Below are positions 1-8,183 of a DNA stretch of 64,000 bases, one piece after another. The notes beneath the pieces were generated by a model. It saw nothing but the letters and a program-made list of their open reading frames with translations. It made no database searches and had not been told where the DNA came from. The stretch is from contig JAIVJV010000014.1 in assembly GCA_020199835.1 (NCBI GenBank), positions 1 to 64,000 of the forward strand, given 5' to 3'. Source of the DNA: Acidobacteriota bacterium. GTDB lineage: Bacteria; Acidobacteriota; Blastocatellia; Pyrinomonadales; Pyrinomonadaceae. Made by a program: the position numbers and the translations under genes. Position 1 is the stretch's first letter. Every line of letters begins with the position of its first letter.

Positions 1-120
1 AGGAATACAACGAGGAGCGACCACATGAGTCTCTGCGCGACCTGACGCCCAGAGAATTTCTACTAACTCAAAAACCGGAAATCTCTACTCACGGGTGGTC
101 CTAAATTCGGGACACTTACA
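1..120 (+). mobile_element. Right end of an IS3-family insertion sequence
   Basis: The first 120 bases are the 3' end of an insertion sequence whose body lies before the window. A transposase reading frame stops at 102-104, and about 19 bases (102-120) follow whose reverse complement, TGTAAGTGTCCCGAATTTA, looks like an IS3-type terminal inverted repeat: it begins TG and carries the GTGTCCC core. The element probably ends at the CA of 119-120. The other end and any target duplication are outside the window, so the exact boundary is inferred. Confidence 0.75.
3..104 (+). CDS. IS3-family transposase (OrfB), C-terminal end only
   Basis: Frame 3 reads EYNEERPHESLRDLTPREF and then about 14 more residues to a TAA at 102-104. 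The YN-ERPH-SL-(D/G)-LTP-EF pattern is the conserved C-terminal tail of the DDE integrase domain in IS3-family OrfB transposases. The gene is cut by the window start, so the catalytic DDE residues cannot be seen. The product would cut and join the ends of the element. Whether the complete copy is functional cannot be judged. Confidence 0.8.
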   Translation, partial: EYNEERPHESLRDLTPREFLLTQKPEISTHGWS

Positions 121-122
121 TA

Positions 123-668
123 TTGACGATGATGACCTGCGTTGGCAACTCGCAAGTGAGGCCAAAACTCAAGCGGGCAGAGATGACAGTTACGGGCACA
201 CGTGCCGAGTCTCTCAACGGTGCGCCGGTGACATTGCTCACTGTTAAGGGCTCGCGCCGTTTATCGAGAACAAAGATTGAGACGGCATCCGTCTATCACG
301 CTCTCATCTTTCACCCCGACTCGCGGATACTTAGCATCGGCGGTGGATTCTTAAATGAGGGTCCGCTGGCGACCGTGACAATCACCTGGACCATTCAGAA
401 AACGCCGAATGACTACAAAAACACCGACAAGAAGGAATTGAGAATCGGCAATCACGCGATCAACAAAATCGTGACGCTGGCAGGTAAAAGCTTTTCTCTC
501 TCAAAAGGAAATCTATTCATCATTAAGCTGAACCAGGATTGGGTACCGGAGTCATTACAAATCAACGAGCAACTTGTCCAGCCGGTGGAAAGCAAAACTG
601 TGCTCGATGCTTTCAAGTCGTCATCGCCCGGCGACGAAGTGATTCAGAGGCTGGAATTGGCACAATGA
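123..668 (+). CDS. Hypothetical protein next to the insertion sequence, possibly 5'-truncated
   Basis: An open frame of up to 181 codons starts 3 bp after the inferred IS end. Possible starts are TTG 123, ATG 129, ATG 132 and ATG 183, none with a good ribosome binding site, so the original 5' end may have been removed or displaced by the insertion. The product has no signal peptide or membrane segment. It is rich in alternating Val/Thr/Ile, suggesting a beta fold, and ends in QRLELAQ. It lies about 40 bp upstream of the propeller gene on the same strand. I do not recognise the family. Confidence 0.5.
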   Translation: MTMMTCVGNSQVRPKLKRAEMTVTGTRAESLNGAPVTLLTVKGSRRLSRTKIETASVYHALIFHPDSRILSIGGGFLNEGPLATVTITWTIQKTPNDYKNTDKKELRIGNHAINKIVTLAGKSFSLSKGNLFIIKLNQDWVPESLQINEQLVQPVESKTVLDAFKSSSPGDEVIQRLELAQ

Positions 669-707
669 GTTGTTCCAAATGGGTTGGATGGGCCAGGAGA
701 GTTACAC

Positions 708-1991
708 ATGCGAAGCGTTTCGTTGATGATCTTCACGGCGGTACTGTTCTCGTTTACCCACGCACGACGTGTTGATTGTCAGCAGCCCAACGTTAACGCG
801 CCGCGCGGCGTGATCGCTTACATCCGTGAAGGCAAGGAGATTCGACTAATCGCGCCTGACGGTACCAACGATCGTCGTCTGTGGACCCACCCGCGTCCGG
901 ACCTGGCAGAAAACCAGGGCATCAGGGGACTTGCATGGCACCCGCACGGCACGGAACTGGCATTTACGAGCGGGCACGAGGCCGTGTATTCGCTCTTTCA
1001 GGAAGACCTCTACTCCATCCGTCCCGACGGAACCGGTCTGCGTAAGTTGACGAACCCACCCGCGCGCGCCGAATTCGCGCGACTCCCTAAAGGTACTGTG
1101 ATTGTTACGGTGCACAACGATGCACGTAATCTATTGCACGAGCAAACAACTGGCCTGTTTATCGTCTACGTAGTTGGCGCGCCTGAGCCGCAGTCGGCAA
1201 CCGTCCCGCCCGGGCGCTCTCAAACGCTCACGTTCACAAACGTGGCTGACGCTGGTGAGAATTTGACGCAACCGGTCGTCGCGATGAACGGGCCGTTTCG
1301 CTGGTTTAATCCGGGTGTTGACGTGCGTCCAAAGGCAACGGTGAAATCGCCGCAGCTCAACATCCTCGACGGAGGCGTGCGCGATCTTTCTGCATCATTG
1401 CCCATGTGGCGTCATGACGGTACCCAGATCGGCTACGCGATGGGATGCGCGGGCGTTTGGCTGTTGCCGGCACAGACAGCAGCGGGAGCGGGTGTTGGTA
1501 GACAGCTCGAAGCGACCAAAGCCGGCGCGTGCGGGTGGGGTTGGGGCCCGACTAAAGCTTTAGCTGATCAGTTCATCGTCGCGGGTGCGTTGGGCGATAC
1601 GAGTATCTATCTTGCGAGTACCACGTCCGCTGAACGGCAGAAGCTATTTGCATACGAGGGCATATTATTCGAAATGCGTTGGCATCCTTCGGGAGCGAGT
1701 TTCTTTTTCGTGCTGAACGAGGGTTCGTCTGGTTCAAGCCTAAACCGATACGATTTCAGCACGAGGAAAATATCGAAGGTGAAGAGTTTCGGTGATAAGA
1801 CCATACGCGGGATGAGTATCTCGCAGGATGGTGACTGGTTGGTCGTCGAGTTTGGAAAGACGCTTGAAGAGAGTGTTCTAAGCCTCGTCGTGTCTCAGAA
1901 GACAATTCCGGAATTATGGGTAATGCGTGTGGATGGATCAGATCTCCGCCTGCTGGTAAAAAACGGTCAAGCGCCTGCGTGGGGGTTGTAG
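708..1991 (+). CDS. Secreted TolB-like beta-propeller (PD40-type) protein
   Basis: ATG 708 is preceded by AGGAGA at 695-700, which favours it over the upstream TTG at 684. The protein starts with a signal peptide (RSVSLMIFTAVLFSF, cleavage probably near residue 20-25), so it should be exported. Repeats of the type I-L-(A/R)-PDGT followed by L-W-HP and AWHP-G--LAF are TolB/PD40 propeller blades, clear in the first 120 residues and again near the C-terminus (MRVDGSDLRLLVKNGQAPAW). The middle part is less regular. Such propellers usually bind proteins or peptides in the periplasm. No catalytic residues are recognised. Confidence 0.75.
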   Translation: MRSVSLMIFTAVLFSFTHARRVDCQQPNVNAPRGVIAYIREGKEIRLIAPDGTNDRRLWTHPRPDLAENQGIRGLAWHPHGTELAFTSGHEAVYSLFQEDLYSIRPDGTGLRKLTNPPARAEFARLPKGTVIVTVHNDARNLLHEQTTGLFIVYVVGAPEPQSATVPPGRSQTLTFTNVADAGENLTQPVVAMNGPFRWFNPGVDVRPKATVKSPQLNILDGGVRDLSASLPMWRHDGTQIGYAMGCAGVWLLPAQTAAGAGVGRQLEATKAGACGWGWGPTKALADQFIVAGALGDTSIYLASTTSAERQKLFAYEGILFEMRWHPSGASFFFVLNEGSSGSSLNRYDFSTRKISKVKSFGDKTIRGMSISQDGDWLVVEFGKTLEESVLSLVVSQKTIPELWVMRVDGSDLRLLVKNGQAPAWGL

Positions 1992-2228
1992 TCAAATTAA
2001 ATGTAAAATCCGTTCATGGGTTTTCGCTGCTCCAGACAAGCGATCAATTCCGTGCGGCTGTTATCTTAACGGCTGGTTTGCTCGCCTGTAACGTCACCGG
2101 TGACAACGTGCAACAGAGCAGCAATGCGGCTGCGGCGACGTCTCATTTGTATCCTGTCGAAGTCGATGGCAGCTCTGCCGTTTTCCGAAGGACGCGCTAT
2201 AGCCGACATTGCTGAGCCTGAATCGCGA

Positions 2229-2245
2229 GGGGTGGAATCCACCCC
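2229..2245. terminator. Short GC-rich hairpin downstream of the DUF3072 gene
   Basis: GGGGTGGA and TCCACCCC pair around a single A. The hairpin lies 8 bp past the DUF3072 stop (minus strand) and about 240 bp past the end of the propeller gene (plus strand). There is no clear T tract, so terminator function is only inferred from position. Confidence 0.35.
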
Positions 2246-2252
2246 CGTCAAC

Positions 2253-2471
2253 TCAATCAACTCCGCGACCGGTCTTCTGCTGCAACTCTTCGATCCGCTT
2301 CGACGCTTCGGCTTTTGTCAGGTTCAGATCAACTTCTTCGCCTGCTTCATCGGCGAGCGTCTGAAGATACGAGCGTTGCGCGCCGGTCATTTCCTCGTCG
2401 CCTGTCTTCCACTCGTCAGGATCCTTGATCATGTTCGAGTTCTCATTTTCCGCCACATTCGTCCTACTCAT
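2253..2471 (-). CDS. DUF3072 family protein
   Basis: This 72-residue acidic soluble protein carries the hallmark DUF3072 pattern: DP-EWKTGDE-MTGAQ-SYL-TL--EAGEE in the middle, followed by LTKAEASKRIEELQ near the C-terminus, which matches an SAP/lipoyl-like helix pair. The family is common in soil bacteria and has no assigned biochemical role. The start ATG is preceded by GGAGG at a rather long spacing of about 11 bases. It stands alone on the minus strand between two plus-strand genes, with its own 195-bp upstream region. Confidence 0.85.
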   Translation of the reverse strand: MSRTNVAENENSNMIKDPDEWKTGDEEMTGAQRSYLQTLADEAGEEVDLNLTKAEASKRIEELQQKTGRGVD

Positions 2472-2666
2472 ACGTACTCACACCTCCGATGATGATGGCT
2501 AACCATCAATATGTTTCCAGCCTTTCATCACCAAACTGTTTCAGAAGTGCAACGCAATTTCAGACGTAGGCGAGCGGGATCTGACGAAAACGGCTGGCAA
2601 CTGATAGCCATCGAATTTATACTAACAACCAACCGACTCTCCCAAAGCGTTTTTAAGAGGTGAGAG

Positions 2667-3245
2667 GTGCCAGTCACGGGTCGGAAGCAGTTAGCGCCCG
2701 TCTACTTTTATTCGACACTGGTTGTCTGTCTGCTTTCGATCACTCCTCGCGCAAACTTCTCCTGGCGTCACACCGTTCTGTTGATTAGCTCCGGGATCTT
2801 GAGTTGGACGCTTACCGAGTACACGCTACATCGTTTCGTGTTTCACTACAGCGCGCGTTCTCTCTTCGGCAGAAAGTTACTCCATGCCGCACATCTTTCC
2901 CACCATGAAAATCCGCGTGCGACGAGCCGGCTCTTTTCGGGTTTGGTGATCAGTCTGCCAATCGCAACGGCGTACCTGCTGCTTGCCTGGATCGCGACAG
3001 GCTCGTTGCGCGCGGCGGCGTACTTATTCACAGGCCTCGTCGCAGGTTATTGCTGTTACGAATGGCTTCACTTCCAGGCACACCACCGGCGACCTCGGCT
3101 ACGCCTCTTCAGATATCTCAGAAGGTATCACCTGTTACACCACTACCAGACTCCCGAGCAGCGTTTTGGCGTCACTTCTCCGTTGTTCGATCTGATTCTC
3201 GGAACGTTTCGTCCGGTGCGGGGTCACAAAAGAGTTAAAGCTTAG
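2667..3245 (+). CDS. Fatty acid hydroxylase superfamily membrane protein
   Basis: The 192-residue protein has about four hydrophobic segments and the histidine clusters of the fatty acid hydroxylase/sterol desaturase superfamily: HRFVFH (55-60), HAAHLSHH (73-80), HFQAHH (135-140) and HLLHH (155-159). These ligate a di-iron centre that oxidises C-H bonds of lipids or carotenoids at the membrane face. It starts at GTG 2667 after a purine-rich AAGAGG. The short length resembles carotenoid hydroxylase-like (CrtZ-like) and 2-hydroxylase members, but the substrate cannot be told from sequence. It converges with the ABC permease gene, which ends at 3242. Confidence 0.85.
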   Translation: MPVTGRKQLAPVYFYSTLVVCLLSITPRANFSWRHTVLLISSGILSWTLTEYTLHRFVFHYSARSLFGRKLLHAAHLSHHENPRATSRLFSGLVISLPIATAYLLLAWIATGSLRAAAYLFTGLVAGYCCYEWLHFQAHHRRPRLRLFRYLRRYHLLHHYQTPEQRFGVTSPLFDLILGTFRPVRGHKRVKA

Positions 3246-3997
3246 TTCACGTCGCGGCGGATGAACTCGAGGCAGCCGAGGAGCGCGGCGAGCAGGCCGC
3301 CACCAATGCCGAGGACGAGGGCGGAGGTGAAGCGGCCGTCGAGAAAGAGGTTCATGGGTAATAGCCACGGGTAGTACTTGCCGATCGCGGCGCTCGCGGC
3401 GAAGAGTGCGAAGAACGTTCCACCGATTCCCGCGCCGAGTGCGATCGGAAAGCCGGCCCAACGCATGCTGATCCACGTGTGGATGGCGATGATGAGCCAC
3501 GCCGCGAGCCACACCTGTAGCGCCAGTTTTGTAATCCACCAGAACGGAACTGAACCTGTGTTCGCGAGTTCGGGTTTCAGGTAGATCGACGCTAGTCCGA
3601 CCAGCACCGTCAACAAAGCAAGTATGAAGGTGCTCACCAGGATCAATAACTGCGCCACGATGAACTTTGAGAAATAGATCGAATGCCGCGGCACCGGCAG
3701 GGCAAATAAATGCTTCCACTGCTTATCCGCGTGTTCGATGCCGTTTAGCAACGCGGTCACTAACGCGATCAGCAGCGGCAGCATGAAGATGGCCCAGATC
3801 TGAAACGAGTTCGTTGCGTGCGTCTGCCAGAGATTGAAATCGGCCGGAAACTTCTTCGTGCGCCAGATGACGAAGAACTGCAACAACGCGATGAAAAACG
3901 GCAGGACAAAGATCACACGAAACGCGAGCGTGCGTTTAAGTTTCAGCAACTCCGCATGCAGCGCACGGAATAAAAATGTGAACTCGGAGCGCAGCAT
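3242..3997 (-). CDS. ABC-2 type transporter permease
   Basis: The 251-residue protein has six hydrophobic segments and starts with an amphipathic stretch (SEFTFLFRALHAELLKLKRT) typical of ABC-2 permeases of the bacitracin/lantibiotic-export type. The ATG at 3997 shares its A with the TGA stop of the upstream ATPase gene (TGATG), so translation is coupled. The TTG one codon earlier is a less likely start. With the ATPase it should form an exporter, or a bacitracin/lipid-resistance type complex, in the inner membrane. The substrate is unknown. Confidence 0.85.
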   Translation of the reverse strand: MLRSEFTFLFRALHAELLKLKRTLAFRVIFVLPFFIALLQFFVIWRTKKFPADFNLWQTHATNSFQIWAIFMLPLLIALVTALLNGIEHADKQWKHLFALPVPRHSIYFSKFIVAQLLILVSTFILALLTVLVGLASIYLKPELANTGSVPFWWITKLALQVWLAAWLIIAIHTWISMRWAGFPIALGAGIGGTFFALFAASAAIGKYYPWLLPMNLFLDGRFTSALVLGIGGGLLAALLGCLEFIRRDVN

Positions 3998-4962
3998 CAA
4001 CGAGCCCTCCCGTTCGCTTCTCCGCTCGTTTCCGCGCCGCGGCCGTTAGCGCTAACGTCGCTCGTTAACGTCAGGAAAATGTCTTCAAGCGAGCGTTGCG
4101 TCAGTGCGAGATGAAACACGTCCAACCGCTGGTCCAACAGCAATCGGTTGATCTTCATCGCATCGTCAGGCGCGGCAGCACGCACACTCAGCAATCCATC
4201 TCTTCGTTCCACACTCCAACCCGCGCGCACCAAACAGTCCATCGCTTCCTCGGACTGCGTCACGCCGACCGCGAGTTCCGTTTGCTGCTTTGTTTGCAGC
4301 TCAGACAGCGTGCCCTGAAACAACAACCGGCTCTCGTGAATGATTCCGATATGCCCGGCAATCTGTTCGACTTCACTGAGCAAATGACTCGACAGAAAAA
4401 CGGTAACGCCAAACTCTTCCGGCAAACGTCGAATCAGATCCCGCATTTCGTGAATACCGGCCGGGTCTAAACCGTTGGTGGGTTCATCGAGAATCAGCAG
4501 TTGGGGCCGATTAAGTAAAGCGAGCGCGAGGCCAAGCCGCTGCCGCATGCCCAACGAATACTCGCGCACACGACGACCAGCATCGCGCGTCATCCGCACA
4601 GTCTCGAGCGCAACGTCGATCAACTCCCGCGGCGATCCAAGCAAGCGGCGCGTGACTTCGAGGTTTTCGCGGCCGGTCAGATGCGGGTAAAGTGAGGGCG
4701 CTTCAACCAGTGCGCCGACTCGACTCATCAACGCACGATGATTTGAAATCAGTGGTTGCCCAAACAAGCGCACTTCACCCGCATCTGGCCGAATCAAACC
4801 CAACAACATCCGAATCGCGGTCGTCTTCCCCGCGCCGTTGGGACCGAGGAAGCCATACACGCCGGCCTCAGGCACCAGCAGATTGAGATCGTTAACCGCG
4901 AGCTGGGCGCCGAAACGGCGACTCAGCCCACGCGTTTCAATCAGGTATTCTCCTGCTTGCAT
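3997..4962 (-). CDS. ABC transporter ATP-binding protein (BcrA/CcmA-type)
   Basis: The 321-residue nucleotide-binding protein has Walker A GPNGAGKTT (40-48), a modified signature YSLGMRQR (135-142) and Walker B LLILDEPTNGLDP (155-167), followed by the switch histidine in SSHLLSEVEQIA. The LGMRQRLGLA variant of the signature is usual for ATPases paired with ABC-2 exporters. The C-terminal 100 residues form the extra domain seen in drug and lantibiotic exporters. It is the first gene of a two-gene operon with the permease. Confidence 0.93.
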   Translation of the reverse strand: MQAGEYLIETRGLSRRFGAQLAVNDLNLLVPEAGVYGFLGPNGAGKTTAIRMLLGLIRPDAGEVRLFGQPLISNHRALMSRVGALVEAPSLYPHLTGRENLEVTRRLLGSPRELIDVALETVRMTRDAGRRVREYSLGMRQRLGLALALLNRPQLLILDEPTNGLDPAGIHEMRDLIRRLPEEFGVTVFLSSHLLSEVEQIAGHIGIIHESRLLFQGTLSELQTKQQTELAVGVTQSEEAMDCLVRAGWSVERRDGLLSVRAAAPDDAMKINRLLLDQRLDVFHLALTQRSLEDIFLTLTSDVSANGRGAETSGEANGRAR

Positions 4963-5004
4963 CAGTGAGTAAACGCGAACCGAACGAGTTTTATTAACGG
5001 TGGT

Positions 5005-6984
5005 CTAACGCAAAATTCGATCGATCTTGCCGCTCTCCACGATCCACAACACGACCGCTGTATTGCCGCTACCGCTGGCAAGCAAACGACCGTCAGGTGA
5101 AAAGGCCAGCGAGGTGACAGTCATGTCATGGCCCTTGAGTGTCCGCTTTGATTTGCCGGATGGAATGTCCCATAGAATCGCGGTGCGGTCGTCGCCACCG
5201 CTCGCGAGCGTCTTACCGTCGGGAGAAAACGCGAGCGCGTTAACCACGTTCTCGTGCTTTCGCAATTCGGCTTGCAACGCGCCGGTTTTCACGTCCCACA
5301 AACCGATCGATCGATCCTCGCGCGCAGCAGCCACCAACCGTCCTGAAGCATCGATGGCGACGGCCGTGATCTTCTGGCCTGCGCTGATCGTGATCGACGC
5401 CGCTTTGTCTCCCACTTTCCAGAGTTCGATTTCATCGTCACTGCCAAACGCCAGCAACTTTCCATCAGGCGAAAGTGCCAGCGCGGATATCGGACCAGTC
5501 GCCGGCACCGCCACATCAGTAGTTCCCTTTACCAGGTCGGTCAGAATCACTCCGCTTCCCGTCGCCTCGACCAGAACATCTCCGTCTGAGGAAATCGCGA
5601 TCGTCTCCGAACCCTGCTCGCGTTCGATCCGTTCTTTCACACCACCGGTGCGTGCATCCCAGCGCCGCACGCCTTCGCCAGGTATCTCCGCCGACACGGT
5701 CGTGCCATCGCGTGAGAACGCAACTGCCAACGCCCGATTTGCCGAAACTACGTAACGGCTGCGTCGCATCGACTCCGTCTCGTCTTCTCCGCTCGGGGCG
5801 AAGGAAAATATGATGTTTCCGGACCTTGTTTCCCTGAGTTCCACGTTTGGTCCAGACTGCACCACGACTGCCGACTCGTCCGGCAGCATGGTCAAAGACG
5901 AAACTCCTTCTTCGCCGCCCTCGTGAACATCAATCACGCGCAAACGGTTGTCACGCACGTCCCACACTTTCATCGTGCCCTTCGTTCCTTCCGGTCCATA
6001 CTGCAAACTTCCGATCAATAGCAGCCGGCCTTGCGCAACAAATTGCAGGCACGCGATCGAATCACTCTTGCCCTTCAACGTGTTTACAGGTTTGCCAGTG
6101 GAGACGTTCCAAAGCGTGATCTCACTCTCCGCACCCGGGTTTTTAAACTTTACCGAGGCAACGGCCACGACACTGCTATCCGGAGAAAACGTGATCGCCG
6201 ACGGCAGTCCCATCATTTTCTTAACCGTCAACAGTTTCTTGCCGGTCGCAACGTTCCAAACAAAAACTTCCTGCCCTGACACTGCGGCGAGCAGTTGTCC
6301 ATCGGGTGAGAACACCGGGTGTTCAAGGCGGCCGTACAAGTATGCGAACTGACCCTGATAGGTGTGCTGGGCATCTTCTACCTTCACACGCTTTTGCCCG
6401 GTCTGAGCATCGAGGAGTTTCAGATGGAGATCCCGCACCTGGATCCAACCCATAACCATGATGCGTTGGCCGAATGCGCCGTTATAAGGGTCTGGGGCGA
6501 TGTAAGATTCTGAGTAACGCTCAACGAGCGCCATCACATCACCGGCCGGCGACCACGCCGCTTCCAAACTGAACACACGTTCATCCGCGAGTGAAAGCTT
6601 CTTGATGAACTCTCCCGAATGCGCGTCCCACCACTTGAGTTCTCCGATGACTTTCTGGCGGCGATCTTTAACCGACGTCTGAATTTTGGCGTCGCGGATT
6701 TCGGTGCTGACGGTGATCACGGATTTGCCGTCTCGCGAAAACGTTAGCGACCAGATTGGTCCATCAAAGCCTTCGATTGTCCGGTGTAACCCGCCCGTCG
6801 CCGTACTGAAGAGTTCAACGCGTGCCGAACGGTCTTTGCTGCGGGCGACCGCGAGCATCTGGCCGTCAGGCGAAAGCGCAACCTTGACCGGCGACTTTTT
6901 AACGGGTTGCGGGACAGTCCGCCGTAGCTGGGCGGAGGCGGGGAGTACAAATAGAAGTAGGCAAAGAAGCGCCTTGGAAAACAT
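5005..6984 (-). CDS. Exported WD40-repeat protein
   Basis: The chosen ATG 6984 gives a signal peptide (FSKALLCLLLFVLPASAQ); a TTG 12 bases upstream only adds four residues. The 659-residue protein contains many WD40 blades with the pattern (A/S)LAFSPDGK-LASG--D--I-LWD, the last three almost canonical. There are enough repeats for about two seven-bladed propellers. Such exported WD40 proteins are frequent in Acidobacteriota and are thought to be scaffolds. There is no enzyme domain. It stands alone, 40 bp downstream of the ABC ATPase start region, on the same strand as its neighbours. Confidence 0.85.
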   Translation of the reverse strand: MFSKALLCLLLFVLPASAQLRRTVPQPVKKSPVKVALSPDGQMLAVARSKDRSARVELFSTATGGLHRTIEGFDGPIWSLTFSRDGKSVITVSTEIRDAKIQTSVKDRRQKVIGELKWWDAHSGEFIKKLSLADERVFSLEAAWSPAGDVMALVERYSESYIAPDPYNGAFGQRIMVMGWIQVRDLHLKLLDAQTGQKRVKVEDAQHTYQGQFAYLYGRLEHPVFSPDGQLLAAVSGQEVFVWNVATGKKLLTVKKMMGLPSAITFSPDSSVVAVASVKFKNPGAESEITLWNVSTGKPVNTLKGKSDSIACLQFVAQGRLLLIGSLQYGPEGTKGTMKVWDVRDNRLRVIDVHEGGEEGVSSLTMLPDESAVVVQSGPNVELRETRSGNIIFSFAPSGEDETESMRRSRYVVSANRALAVAFSRDGTTVSAEIPGEGVRRWDARTGGVKERIEREQGSETIAISSDGDVLVEATGSGVILTDLVKGTTDVAVPATGPISALALSPDGKLLAFGSDDEIELWKVGDKAASITISAGQKITAVAIDASGRLVAAAREDRSIGLWDVKTGALQAELRKHENVVNALAFSPDGKTLASGGDDRTAILWDIPSGKSKRTLKGHDMTVTSLAFSPDGRLLASGSGNTAVVLWIVESGKIDRILR

Positions 6985-7023
6985 GATAGTAGTCAATATA
7001 CCGTGCAGATGGAGTTACTAATA

Positions 7024-7047
7024 GGGGCGGCGTTGCGCGGCCGCCCC
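7024..7047 (-). terminator. GC-rich hairpin after the lysyl oxidase gene
   Basis: GGGGCGGC and GCCGCCCC pair across an 8-base loop, 26 bp past the lysyl oxidase stop on the minus strand. The stem is strong, but the following bases (TATTAGT) are only weakly T-rich. It is probably a transcription terminator separating the lysyl oxidase and WD40 genes. Confidence 0.5.
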
Positions 7048-7073
7048 TTGTTGATGCAGATGAAAGGTGGGCG

Positions 7074-7928
7074 TTAAGGGTTGCAGCCGTGGTCGCAGTC
7101 CGTCGTTGCTTCGTTGTTACCGGCCAACGGTCCCGTGCCTTTGCGGCCGGGGTGTTGCGGGATCGAGATCGCAGCGGTGCCGACGTTGTCTTCGTAATTG
7201 GTTTCCGGCAACTGATGGCAGAAGCCCTTCGTGTCAACGTTGGGGCAGGCCTCGTTACGCTTGGCAACGAACGGCGGATTCACAGTGATTCGGATGATGT
7301 AATTGCCCGGAGGCACCGCCGGCTGGCCATCGCCGCCGTCGAGGATGAAATACTGTCCGGCAAGGGTAAACCGGTAGGTGTCAGCCCAACCGGCGGAGAC
7401 GCCCTGATTCCCGGGAATGCCGATCGCGCCGCAGCTTCTAAACTTTCCTGGTCCCGGTGGAACGCCGCCGACCGGCACAGGATTCGGATCGGTGTCGAGC
7501 ATGCAGAAGCCACGCTTCGCCGCGCGCCACACCTGGCCGGTGCGTGGATCTACCAGTTCGTAAAGCGCATAGTGTCGAAAGTGGAAGTGGTTATGGCAGG
7601 TAGCCAGCTCAAAGAGACCATCGTTTGCTTCAAAGTGATCGTTTGGATCGCCGACGAAGATATCTCGATTGCCGGTGTTCGGCGTCATCACAGTGAAACG
7701 CACCAGTTTCCGCAATCCAGGCGTGACTTCACCTTCGATCGCGCTGCAGGAATTGGCCGTGATGTTCTCGTCGCGCACGACCCACTGCGAGCCGAGAACA
7801 TCCGAGCGAACGGAAAGATTTGGACCATCAAGCGTGGTCGCACTACCTCTGGCTGAATAAGCGAGCCATGAGATTCCGACTGCGACACACAACGATGAGA
7901 GGATCAGTAGGGAACGGATTTTTAACAT
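7074..7928 (-). CDS. Secreted lysyl oxidase family protein
   Basis: A signal peptide (LKIRSLLILSSLCVAVG) is followed by a domain with the copper-binding motif of lysyl oxidases, CHNHFHFRHYALYEL (111-125), in which the histidines ligate Cu(II). Several cysteines (GFCMLD, SCGAIG, EACPNV, GFCHQL, DCDHGC) could form disulfides. The family oxidises peptidyl lysine to aldehydes using a Lys-Tyr-derived quinone; candidate cofactor residues such as the Lys in AAKRGF are present but cannot be proved. The start ATG has a good AAGGAG. It is monocistronic, and an 18-base palindrome lies about 120 bp upstream. In bacteria the substrate could be a surface protein or matrix component. Confidence 0.85.
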   Translation of the reverse strand: MLKIRSLLILSSLCVAVGISWLAYSARGSATTLDGPNLSVRSDVLGSQWVVRDENITANSCSAIEGEVTPGLRKLVRFTVMTPNTGNRDIFVGDPNDHFEANDGLFELATCHNHFHFRHYALYELVDPRTGQVWRAAKRGFCMLDTDPNPVPVGGVPPGPGKFRSCGAIGIPGNQGVSAGWADTYRFTLAGQYFILDGGDGQPAVPPGNYIIRITVNPPFVAKRNEACPNVDTKGFCHQLPETNYEDNVGTAAISIPQHPGRKGTGPLAGNNEATTDCDHGCNP

Positions 7929-8049
7929 GTCTTCTCCTTTAAGGTTTCAAGGGTTAGGGAGTGAGGCGCAAGCCTCAGGCCTTGCGTCGCGAGGTAAACT
8001 CCGTGTCCGTTTTCGTGATTAAGCGGCGGAACGTGAAAGCGAGAGGAGA

Positions 8050-8068
8050 CTACTACCGACGGTAGTAG
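8050..8068. promoter_or_regulatory. Perfect 9+1+9 palindrome upstream of the lysyl oxidase gene
   Basis: CTACTACCG and CGGTAGTAG pair around a central A. The site lies in a 255-bp non-coding stretch, about 122 bp upstream of the lysyl oxidase start on the minus strand. The symmetry and the CTAC/GTAG ends resemble operators of small winged-helix repressors such as the BlaI/MecI/CopY group. That assignment is inference only. A very short hairpin function is less likely because the loop is one base. Confidence 0.4.
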
Positions 8069-8183
8069 CAGTCAAGGCGAGGGGCGAAACAGTTTCTTTA
8101 CAGGCTCCCGCGCCTGGGGGAGTGCCTGAGACGAAGCCGATCGAAGTACGTGAAGTGATGAATCGCTCGCCGCACTCCGCAGA

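Noticed and set aside
8041..8080. Transcription terminator at the palindrome 8050-8068
   Set aside because: The one-base centre and lack of a T tract make an RNA hairpin unlikely; it also lies upstream of, not after, the nearest gene on the minus strand and past the GNAT gene in neither direction.
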